The translations under genes and the position numbers were made by a program. Below, piece by piece: positions 54,022-61,138 of a stretch of 61,138 nucleotides of DNA. The DNA is from Flavobacteriales bacterium. Its GTDB lineage: Bacteria > Bacteroidota > Bacteroidia > Flavobacteriales > UBA7312. Each line of letters starts with the position of its first letter. Within the stretch, counting starts at the first letter, position 1. Under the pieces are notes generated by a model that saw only the letters and a program-made list of their open reading frames with translations, had not been told where the DNA came from and did no database searches. Where the stretch lies: the NCBI GenBank assembly GCA_016779995.1, contig JADHMO010000001.1:347411-408548 (forward strand), in the 5' to 3' direction.

Positions 54022-57000
54022 CTAATCAATAATAAACCAACCACTTGAAGTAGCTACTAAAGTCATAGACTGGTAGCCTATGTTTAGAGTACGTGTTGCT
54101 TGACCATCAATAGTACTAGATGTTGGCGATAAAGTAATGTTATTACCTGCTGCCGAAGTACGCTTAATTTTCAATTCATAACCTTCAGGGAATTCTCCCG
54201 CACCAGTACCAATAGCTGGTATAGTAACGGTCATGTTAGCACCCGGAGTGACGAGTAAAACATCGGTATCGCTATTCACAGAACCAGAAGACGTTAGCGT
54301 TTGAATAGTATGAGTAGCCGAACCTTGTGCTACTTTCTTCAGAACACCTGTGGCGTCCACAACAACAACTGAATCGGTAGCAGCACCTAAGGGTAAACTT
54401 CTTACTCGAGCACCACCATCTACATCCAATCGCTGACTAGGTACAATATTAGCACCAATTCCAAAATTACCTGCTCCAGTGAGTACAGCAGAAGTCTGTT
54501 GAGTACTTCCATCGGTATTGGTCCAGAATTTTATAGCCCCATTAGTACCACTAGCCGCTGAACCTGCTACTAAGTCTAATACGCCAGTATTGGCAGTAGC
54601 ATTGTTTCCGTGTAAGTCTATACTCGCTCCTTTACTATCGTTATAACTTTCGTCATCACCAGCCGTGATTCTCAATCGAGAATGGGTCGTCCCATCTATT
54701 CCTAATACTGCTGAAGAAGAAATACCGGGAATAGCAAAAGCACCAGGGTTGGCAAATAATAAACGCTGATCGCCTGACTTAAATCTTGCTGCCTCTACAT
54801 TATTAGTTTTGAAGACTAAGTCTTGAGCATCTGTAGTTCCTACAAAATTAGTTCCTGCTGTTGTACCTGCATTACCACCTAATTCCCAACTACCTGAACT
54901 TAAATCAGATAAAGCTACTGCATTACCATCTTCGATACGTAAACTGTCACCATCTATACTAATAGTCTGGTCGTCACTACCAACCGAGGAAGAACTTACT
55001 TTTTTCAATAAACCGTCACTATCTACAACTACTATTTCATCTGTGGAAGCACCAGCATCCATTGCTGTAATTTTGGCATTACCCTCCACATGTAATTTGG
55101 TATCTGGAGAATCCGTACCCACACCAAAATTATTCTCAGAAACATCCGCAAAAATTAAGGTTGAAGTAGCAGTTGTAAATGTCTGACCAACTATCTCAAA
55201 CTCACAAGCATTGAAAATATCATCGCCTCTAGAAGTGTTAGCCCCATTAGGGAAAATATAACGCACTTCATCAGCTACAATATTAGGTACTACCGCAGTA
55301 GTCCAAGCCGATGGGCCAGAAGCTGCCGCTATGGTAGAACTGGTATAAACTAAAGTACCCCCATTGTATAACCTAAACTCACCACCTCCAGTTCGTAAAT
55401 TCCAAGTACCTGTACCAGACGATTGAGCTTGAATACGGACTGAAGTAATGTAATAGCTCGTTCCGAAAGTATAGCCAAAGCCCCAATCTTGACCAGCTGT
55501 AGTACGATCGGAATGAAAAGACCATATCCCAGTCTCAGTAGCATTATTGAACAAGGAAGCATTACTACCATAAGCTGTACCATCTACCCCAATTGCAGCA
55601 TTATAATACGCAAAGTTTGCATTGTTAAAAGCCTCGTAGTTAGTTACAATCTCTTGAACAGTACCAGTAGGTGTAACATCCTCACCAACAACTTGAACAT
55701 CACCAGCTCTACGAGCCAAATTAGTAGTATCCTCACCATCAACTGCCCAAGCATCACCATCGGCATCTTTTAATGGGCTCAAATCTAAGGTCTGATTGGC
55801 TACACCATCATCTTCTAAAGAAATATTCAACATAGTATCGCCTACTAAAGTCAGTACATCTATAGTCTGATCATCAGTACCTAAAGAAGATAAAGCTACT
55901 GCATTACCATCTTCAATACGTAAACTGTCTCCATCAATATAAATAGTTTGGTCGTCTGTGCCTGTACCATCTTGTAAAGAAGATAAATCTACCGTATTCG
56001 GTGCTACACCATCGTTTTCTAAAGATAAATTCAAAGTAGTGCCAGAAAGTGTAAAGGCATCAACTGTTTGGTCATCAGTACCCGTTCCATCTTGTAAGGG
56101 AGATAAATCTACAGTGTTACCACCTTCAATAGTTAGGTTTGTTCCAGCAAAAGTTAATTGTTGGTCGTCTGTTCCTGTACCATCTTGTAAAGACGATAAA
56201 TCTACCGTACTTGGTGCAACACCATCACTCGATAAAGATAAACTCAATGTTGTGCCAGAAAGAGCAAAAGCGTCAACGGTTTGTATCTCATTGGTCACAT
56301 CGCCGTCCACTTCGTTAGTTGTAATAGTAGATAAATCCACATTACCACCGTCCGTCAAGTAAAGAGTATTGCCAATAAGCGATAAATCTTGGGTATCCGT
56401 ACCTGTACCATCTTGTAAAGAAGATAAATCCACTGAACTCGGTAAGACATTATCATTTTCTAAAGAAATACTCAAAGTTGTTCCTGACAAACTAAAGGCA
56501 TCTACGGTTTGTATCTCGTTAGTCACATCGCCATCCACTTCTGTTGTAATAGTTGCTAAATCTACGGTATTACCATCTTCAATAGTCAAGTTTGTTCCAA
56601 TCAAAGTTAATTGTTGGTTATCTGTTCCTGTGCCATCTTGTAAAGAAGATAAATCCACTGAACTCGGTAAGACATTATCATTTTCTAAAGAAATACTCAA
56701 AGTTGTTCCTGACAAACTGAAGGCATCTACGGTTTGTATCTCGTTAGTCACATCGCCATCCACTTCAGTTGCTAATGAAGATAAGTCAATAGTTTCTGAA
56801 GTACCACCTTCAATACCTATGGTTAAATTCGTACCTGACAAGAAAGAACCACTGATATTTTGATCGTCAGTACCAGTACCGTCTTGTAAAGCGGTTAATG
56901 CTATACTTTTTGTGCCTCCTGCATCAATAATGTTCAGATTACCACCACTGACATTAAATCCAGTGTTTAACTCATTCATAGTATCGCCATCTATCTCATT

Positions 57001-60000
57001 TGTGGTAATAGTCGATAAGTCCACATTACCTCCATCCGTTAGGTAAAGGGTATTGCCAATAAGCGATAAATCTTGGGTATCCGTACCTGTACCGTCTTGT
57101 AAAGACGATAAATCTACTGTACTTGGTGCTACACCATCGTCCTCTAATGAAATACTCAAAGTTGTTCCTGATAAACTGAAAGCATCTACGGTTTGTATCT
57201 CGTTTAAGGTATCGCCATCCACTTCTGTTGTAATAGTTGCTAAATCTACGGTATTACCATCTTCAATAGTCAAGTTTGTTCCAATCAAAGTTAATTGTTG
57301 GTCGTCTGTACCTATTCCATCTTGTAAAGACGATAAATCTACTGTACTTGGTGCAACACCATCACTCGATAAAGATAAATTCAAAGTTGTTCCCGATAAA
57401 GCAAAAGCATCTACCGTTTGTATCTCGTTAGTCACATCGCCATCCACTTCTGTCGTTAAAGTTGCTAAATCTACGGTATTACCATCTTCAATAGTCAAGT
57501 TTGTTCCAATCAAAGTTAATTGTTGGTCGTCTGTTCCTGTACCATCTTGTAAAGACGATAAATCTACTGTACTTGGTGCAACACCATCGCCTTCTAAAGA
57601 TAAACTTAATGTTGTGCCAGAAAGAGCAAAAGCGTCAACGGTTTGTATCTCATTGGTCACATCGCCATCGACTTCTGTTGTAATAGTTGCTAAATCTACA
57701 GTGTTACCATCTTCAATAGTCAAGTTTGTTCCAATCAAAGTTAATTGTTGGTCGTCTGTACCTGTTCCATCTTGTAAAGACGATAAATCTACCGTATTTG
57801 GTGCTACACCATCGCCTTCTAAAGATAAACTTAATGTTGTGCCAGAAAGAGCAAAAGCATCTACCGTTTGATCGTCCGTCCCTGTGCCATCTTGTAAAGA
57901 TGAAAGGTCAACTGTGTTTCCGTCTTCAATGGATAAGTCTGTACCTAAGAGCGTTAACTGTTGGTTGTCTGTACCTGTACCATCTTGTAAAGACGATAAA
58001 TCTACCGTACTTGGTGCAATACCATCATTCTCTAAAGAAATACTTAAAGTTGTACCAGATAAATTAAAGACATCAACGGTTTGTATCTCATTGGTCACAT
58101 CGCCATCAATCTCATTTGTGGTTATCGTTGATAAATCGACATTACCCCCATCGGTTAGGTAAAGGGTATTACCAATAAGTGATAAATCCTGTGTATCCGT
58201 ACCTGTACCATCTTGCAAAGACGACAAATCTACTGTACTTGGCGCTACACCATCACTCGATAAAGATATATTCAAAGTCGTTCCAGATAAAGCGAAAGCA
58301 TCAACGGTTTGTATCTCATTGGTCACATCGCCATCGACTTCTGTTGTAATAGTTGCTAAATCTATGGTATTACCATCTTCAATAGTCAAGTTTGTTCCAA
58401 TCAAAGTTAATTGTTGGTTGTCCGTACCTGTTCCATCTTGTAAAGAGGATAAATCTACCGTATTTGGTACTACACCATCGCCTTCTAAAGATAAACTTAA
58501 TGTTGTGCCAGAAAGAGCAAAAGCATCTACCGTCTGGTCATCCGTCCCTGTACCATCTTGTAAAGATGAAAGGTCAACTGTGTTTCCATCTTCAATAGTA
58601 AGGTTTGTTCCAGCAAAAGTTAATTGTTGGTCGTCTGTTCCTGTACCATCTTGTAAAGACGATAAATCTACTGTACTTGGTGCTACACCATCACTCGATA
58701 AAGATATATTCAAAGTCGTTCCAGATAAAGCAAAAGCATCAACGGTTTGTATCTCATTGGTCACATCCCCATCCACTTCGTTAGTCGTAATTGTTGATAA
58801 ATCCACATTACCGCCATCTGTTAAGTAAAGCGTATTGCCAATAAGTGATAAATCTTGAGTATCCGTTCCTGTACCATCTTGTAAAGACGATAAATCTACC
58901 GTATTAGGTGCTACACCATCGCCTTCTATAGATAAACTTAATGTTGTGCCAGAAAGAGCAAAAGCATCTACCGTCTGGTCATCCGTGCCCGTGCCGTCTT
59001 GCAAAGATGAAAGGTCAACTGTGTTTCCATCTTCAATAGAAAGGTTAGTCCCTTCTAATGTCAACTGTTGGTCATCTGTACCTGTACCATCTTGTAAAGA
59101 CGATAAATCTAAGGTGCTTGGTGTTTGGTCGTCATTTTCTAAAGATAAATAAAGTGTAGAGCCCACCAAAGATAATTGGTCTATGGTTTGTATCTCGTTT
59201 AGTGTATCGCCGTCCACCTCATTAGTTGTCACAGTCGATAAATCCACATTACCCCCATCGGTTAGGTAAAGGATATTGCCTATAAGTGATAAATCTTGTG
59301 TATCCGTACCTGTACCATCTTGCAGTGCTGCTAGATTTACACTGTGCGAAGTCGCTTTTTCAGAAAGTGAAATTTCTAAAGTGGTACCTGTCAGATTCAG
59401 GACATCAATATCTTGTATTTCGTTTAAGGTGTCACCATCTACTTCAGCACTATTTAAAGCTGTTAAATCAACAGTATCTGACAAACCACCTTCAATTCCT
59501 ATAATCAACTGATTTCCAAATAAATAAGAGCCACTGATATTTTGGTCATCTGTACCTGTACCATCCTGTAAAGATGATAATGCTACACTTTTTGTACCTC
59601 CCGCGTCTGTAATATTCAAATTGCCACTTGCTACATAAAAGCCAGTGTTTAACTCGTTCATAGTATCGCCGTCAATCTCGGTTGCCGAAATAGTAGATAA
59701 ATCTACCGAACCTCCATCTTCTAGTGTTAGTGTATTGCCAGAAAGAGATAATAATTGATCATCTGTACCTGTTCCATCTTGTAAAACACTTAAATCCAGT
59801 TGCTTTGGTGCTTCACCATCATTTTCTAATGATAAGAATACTGTGTTTCCAGATAAAGAGAACATATCTATAGTTTGTAGCTCGTTAGCTGTATCGCCAT
59901 CAACCTCAGAAATAGCCAAAGGCGATAAGACTACCGAATTACCATTACTTAAAGTTAGCGTATCGTTCACCAAACTCAAGGTTTGTAACTCATTAAGCGT

Positions 60001-61137
60001 ATCTTCAAGGTATGGGGATAAATCTACTGCTCCACCATCGGTCAAGAATAAGCTATCGTTAGCAATACTTAAACTTTGTATCTCATTAGTAGAGTCACCA
60101 TCACTTTCTGTTATGATTAAAGAAGTTGAAGCAATTTGCTTGATATATCCGTTAGGATCTAGCATCATAACACTATCCGAAGTAGAAGCTACAGGTGCGT
60201 CGTCTATTCTAACATTACCAGCAATATGTAATTTGGCTTGAGGACTAGCTGTTCCTACACCTATATTTCCAGCATTTTCTAAATGTAAAATGCTATCTGT
60301 AGCATCAGATTTGAAGGATAAATCCATACCCTCAGTAAATTCTATTTCATAAGCACCATCTGTACTAGGCACAAAAGATGAATTCGTACCAGCCGAATTA
60401 GAGAATACTAATTTTGTTGGGTCAAGTACACCCTGAACGTCCACATCACCAGCAAAGGTAGCTACCTTACCTGCCGTAGTGGTATTCTGTCCAACTGCAA
60501 GATTACCCATATAATACATATCTCCAGTATTAGTAGTATGACCTTCTGTTGTACCTACCGTATTCCATGGTTCGTTGACAATACTATCTAATGGTACACC
60601 AAATGAACCACCAGCATCGGTAATGAATAAACTGTCGTTGATTATCTCAAAAGCCGTGTTCCACTCGTTGGTAGAGTCTTGGTCATTATCACTAGCCATA
60701 ATACTATCTAGTGGCACACCAAATGAACCTCCAGCATCGGTAATGAATAAACTGTCATTGATTATCTCAAAAGCCGTGTTCCACTCATTGGTAGAGTCTT
60801 GGTCGTTATCACTAGCCATAATGCTATCTAATGGCACACCAAACGAACCGCCAGCATCAGTAATGAATAAACTGTCATTGATTATCTCAAAAGCCGTGTT
60901 CCACTCATTGGTAGAGTCTTGGTCATTATCACTAGCCATAATGCTATCTAATGGTACACCAAATGAACCACCGGCATCAGTAATGAATAAACTATCATTG
61001 ATTATCTCAAAAGCCGTGTTCCACTCATTGGTAGAGTCTTGGTCTAAATCTGAACTAATCGCACCTAAGTAAACGTCATTACCATCGCTCAAATACAAAG
61101 TATCGTTGCTGATAGACAAGAACTGAATCTCGTTAGT
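54022..61137 (-). CDS. Very large tail-fibre-like surface protein with beta repeats, 5'-truncated by window edge
   Basis: More than 2,370 residues; the frame is open to the window end, so the N-terminus is missing. Order from the N side: four copies of a 40-residue unit (DQDSTNEWNTAFEIINDSLF...), a tail-fibre-like module (NIGVGTASPQAKLHIAG), an array of about 1,450 residues with some 22 LQDGTGTD motifs alternating with VDGDVTNEIQTVDAFALSG units, a discoidin-like domain (plus coordinates about 55160-55690), and a C-terminal part with two more fibre modules (NFGVGTDSPDTKLHVEG; NFGIGANIVPSQRLDVDG) ending GYQSMTLVATSSGWFIID. One cysteine is visible and no T9SS sorting domain. It resembles phage-tail-fibre-like proteins of Bacteroidota; adhesin is an inference. 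G+C is visibly higher than in neighbours. Confidence 0.85.
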   Translation of the reverse strand, partial: TNEIQFLSISNDTLYLSDGNDVYLGAISSDLDQDSTNEWNTAFEIINDSLFITDAGGSFGVPLDSIMASDNDQDSTNEWNTAFEIINDSLFITDAGGSFGVPLDSIMASDNDQDSTNEWNTAFEIINDSLFITDAGGSFGVPLDSIMASDNDQDSTNEWNTAFEIINDSLFITDAGGSFGVPLDSIVNEPWNTVGTTEGHTTNTGDMYYMGNLAVGQNTTTAGKVATFAGDVDVQGVLDPTKLVFSNSAGTNSSFVPSTDGAYEIEFTEGMDLSFKSDATDSILHLENAGNIGVGTASPQAKLHIAGNVRIDDAPVASTSDSVMMLDPNGYIKQIASTSLIITESDGDSTNEIQSLSIANDSLFLTDGGAVDLSPYLEDTLNELQTLSLVNDTLTLSNGNSVVLSPLAISEVDGDTANELQTIDMFSLSGNTVFLSLENDGEAPKQLDLSVLQDGTGTDDQLLSLSGNTLTLEDGGSVDLSTISATEIDGDTMNELNTGFYVASGNLNITDAGGTKSVALSSLQDGTGTDDQNISGSYLFGNQLIIGIEGGLSDTVDLTALNSAEVDGDTLNEIQDIDVLNLTGTTLEISLSEKATSHSVNLAALQDGTGTDTQDLSLIGNILYLTDGGNVDLSTVTTNEVDGDTLNEIQTIDQLSLVGSTLYLSLENDDQTPSTLDLSSLQDGTGTDDQQLTLEGTNLSIEDGNTVDLSSLQDGTGTDDQTVDAFALSGTTLSLSIEGDGVAPNTVDLSSLQDGTGTDTQDLSLIGNTLYLTDGGNVDLSTITTNEVDGDVTNEIQTVDAFALSGTTLNISLSSDGVAPSTVDLSSLQDGTGTDDQQLTFAGTNLTIEDGNTVDLSSLQDGTGTDDQTVDAFALSGTTLSLSLEGDGVVPNTVDLSSLQDGTGTDNQQLTLIGTNLTIEDGNTIDLATITTEVDGDVTNEIQTVDAFALSGTTLNISLSSDGVAPSTVDLSSLQDGTGTDTQDLSLIGNTLYLTDGGNVDLSTITTNEIDGDVTNEIQTVDVFNLSGTTLSISLENDGIAPSTVDLSSLQDGTGTDNQQLTLLGTDLSIEDGNTVDLSSLQDGTGTDDQTVDAFALSGTTLSLSLEGDGVAPNTVDLSSLQDGTGTDDQQLTLIGTNLTIEDGNTVDLATITTEVDGDVTNEIQTVDAFALSGTTLSLSLEGDGVAPSTVDLSSLQDGTGTDDQQLTLIGTNLTIEDGNTVDLATLTTEVDGDVTNEIQTVDAFALSGTTLNLSLSSDGVAPSTVDLSSLQDGIGTDDQQLTLIGTNLTIEDGNTVDLATITTEVDGDTLNEIQTVDAFSLSGTTLSISLEDDGVAPSTVDLSSLQDGTGTDTQDLSLIGNTLYLTDGGNVDLSTITTNEIDGDTMNELNTGFNVSGGNLNIIDAGGTKSIALTALQDGTGTDDQNISGSFLSGTNLTIGIEGGTSETIDLSSLATEVDGDVTNEIQTVDAFSLSGTTLSISLENDNVLPSSVDLSSLQDGTGTDNQQLTLIGTNLTIEDGNTVDLATITTEVDGDVTNEIQTVDAFSLSGTTLSISLENDNVLPSSVDLSSLQDGTGTDTQDLSLIGNTLYLTDGGNVDLSTITTNEVDGDVTNEIQTVDAFALSGTTLSLSLSSDGVAPSTVDLSSLQDGTGTDDQQLTFAGTNLTIEGGNTVDLSPLQDGTGTDDQTVDAFTLSGTTLNLSLENDGVAPNTVDLSSLQDGTGTDDQTIYIDGDSLRIEDGNAVALSSLGTDDQTIDVLTLVGDTMLNISLEDDGVANQTLDLSPLKDADGDAWAVDGEDTTNLARRAGDVQVVGEDVTPTGTVQEIVTNYEAFNNANFAYYNAAIGVDGTAYGSNASLFNNATETGIWSFHSDRTTAGQDWGFGYTFGTSYYITSVRIQAQSSGTGTWNLRTGGGEFRLYNGGTLVYTSSTIAAASGPSAWTTAVVPNIVADEVRYIFPNGANTSRGDDIFNACEFEIVGQTFTTATSTLIFADVSENNFGVGTDSPDTKLHVEGNAKITAMDAGASTDEIVVVDSDGLLKKVSSSSVGSDDQTISIDGDSLRIEDGNAVALSDLSSGSWELGGNAGTTAGTNFVGTTDAQDLVFKTNNVEAARFKSGDQRLLFANPGAFAIPGISSSAVLGIDGTTHSRLRITAGDDESYNDSKGASIDLHGNNATANTGVLDLVAGSAASGTNGAIKFWTNTDGSTQQTSAVLTGAGNFGIGANIVPSQRLDVDGGARVRSLPLGAATDSVVVVDATGVLKKVAQGSATHTIQTLTSSGSVNSDTDVLLVTPGANMTVTIPAIGTGAGEFPEGYELKIKRTSAAGNNITLSPTSSTIDGQATRTLNIGYQSMTLVATSSGWFIID
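55160..55690 (-). other. Discoidin-like (F5/8 type C) domain within the giant protein
   Basis: About 165 residues without the array repeats, containing AYGSNASLFNNATETGIW, FGTSYYITSVRIQAQSSG, GEFRLYNGGTLVYTSS and NIVADEVRYIFPNG. This succession (exposed loop, strand with SVRIQ, then lipid/sugar-facing strands) resembles galactose-binding discoidin folds. The only cysteine seen (NACEFEIVG) is at its end. The assignment is by eye. Confidence 0.5.
55770..60110 (-). repeat. Coding array of LQDGTGTD beta repeats
   Basis: About 22 copies of LQDGTGTD(D/T/N)Q separated by 30-40-residue units of the types GTTLSLSLEGDGVAPNTVDL and GTNLTIEDGNTVDL, interleaved with E(V/I)DGD(V/T)xNEIQ. DNA of neighbouring units is similar enough to be read by eye as repeats, for example the TTGTTGGTCGTCTGT stretch. 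Confidence 0.9.
60580..61044 (-). repeat. Four near-identical 120-bp tandem coding repeats
   Basis: Rows beginning at 60601, 60721, 60841 and 60961 are almost the same base for base. Each 120-bp unit encodes 40 residues starting DQDSTNEWNTAFEIINDSLF; the last unit (lowest coordinates) is shorter by five residues. Confidence 0.95.
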
Positions 61138-61138
61138 A

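Noticed and set aside
60580-61044. CRISPR array
   Set aside because: The 120-bp units are in-frame coding repeats without unique spacers, and no cas genes are near.
55489-61072. Several long plus-strand open frames opposite the giant repeat gene (rich in SVPVPSCKDDKS-like sequence)
   Set aside because: They are reverse-strand readings of the tandem repeats; a repeat without stops in one frame gives long shadows in others. Codon use and composition fit only the minus-strand gene.

Overview
This is an AT-rich 61 kb chromosomal window from a member of the Bacteroidota, most probably a Flavobacteriales-like organism. The evidence is two secreted proteins with type IX secretion (T9SS) C-terminal domains, the typical gene strings nusB-DUF1573-yajC-ybbR-coaE and parA-parB-DUF5683-dapB-lepB-wbqC, Bacteroidota-only families (DUF4199, DUF3276), absence of clear Shine-Dalgarno sites, and many TAnnTTTG promoter -7 boxes. 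There are no rRNA or tRNA genes, so a genus cannot be given.

Layout. 3-6761 (+): end of an exopolysaccharide operon (BY-kinase/Wzz cut by the left edge, a Cys/Met PLP enzyme, an NhaC antiporter, a glycosyltransferase, gmhA, gmhB). 6764-8246 (-): GtrB-like glycosyltransferase and a DUF4199 protein. 8346-8441: SRP RNA (ffs). 8480-9758 (+): FSA-type transaldolase and a YciO-type protein. 9750-14208 (-): leucine dehydrogenase-nusB-DUF1573-yajC-ybbR-coaE, with an internal terminator before ybbR. 14344-16493 (+): MsbA-like ABC exporter and a DUF3276 protein, facing a DoxX-like gene. 17115-23505 (+): parA-parB to an acyl-CoA carboxylase subunit. 23581-27014 (+): thrS-infC-rpmI-rplT and a cold-shock gene. 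27063-31243 (-): TPR lipoprotein, recA, bcp, nth, a small protein and an ECF sigma factor. 31444-39929 (+): uvrA, then dapD-GT4-tsaC-cca-pRiA4b-like-miaA, with ruvX opposed. 39923-45831 (-): a seven-gene run pyrR-pyrB-STAS-T9SS A protein-rnz-NAGK-T9SS B protein. 45922-48913 (-): rpsA and ispE. 49016-52709 (+): accA-dnaB-secreted protein. 52828-61137 (-): a very large repeat protein running off the right edge, followed by two ORF6N regulator genes.

Most of the window is housekeeping: division/segregation, lysine/peptidoglycan precursors, translation, DNA repair, pyrimidine and fatty-acid synthesis, and envelope building. The accessory part is the right end: a >2,370-residue, tail-fibre-like surface protein with about 22 copies of an LQDGTGTD-containing beta repeat, a 120-bp near-identical DNA repeat and a discoidin-like domain, followed after 4 bp by an ORF6N gene.

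The most notable non-coding signals are: an apparent ATC start codon for infC; interleaved inverted repeats (a possible pseudoknot) in the rpsA leader; -7 boxes placed so close to the nth, ruvX, dapD and pyrR start codons that these mRNAs should be leaderless or nearly so; and a UUCG terminator whose U-tract touches the ybbR start codon. Promoter calls rest on a short motif that also occurs by chance in AT-rich DNA. They are strongest where the motif lies just upstream of a start, and the offset is calibrated by the ffs gene.
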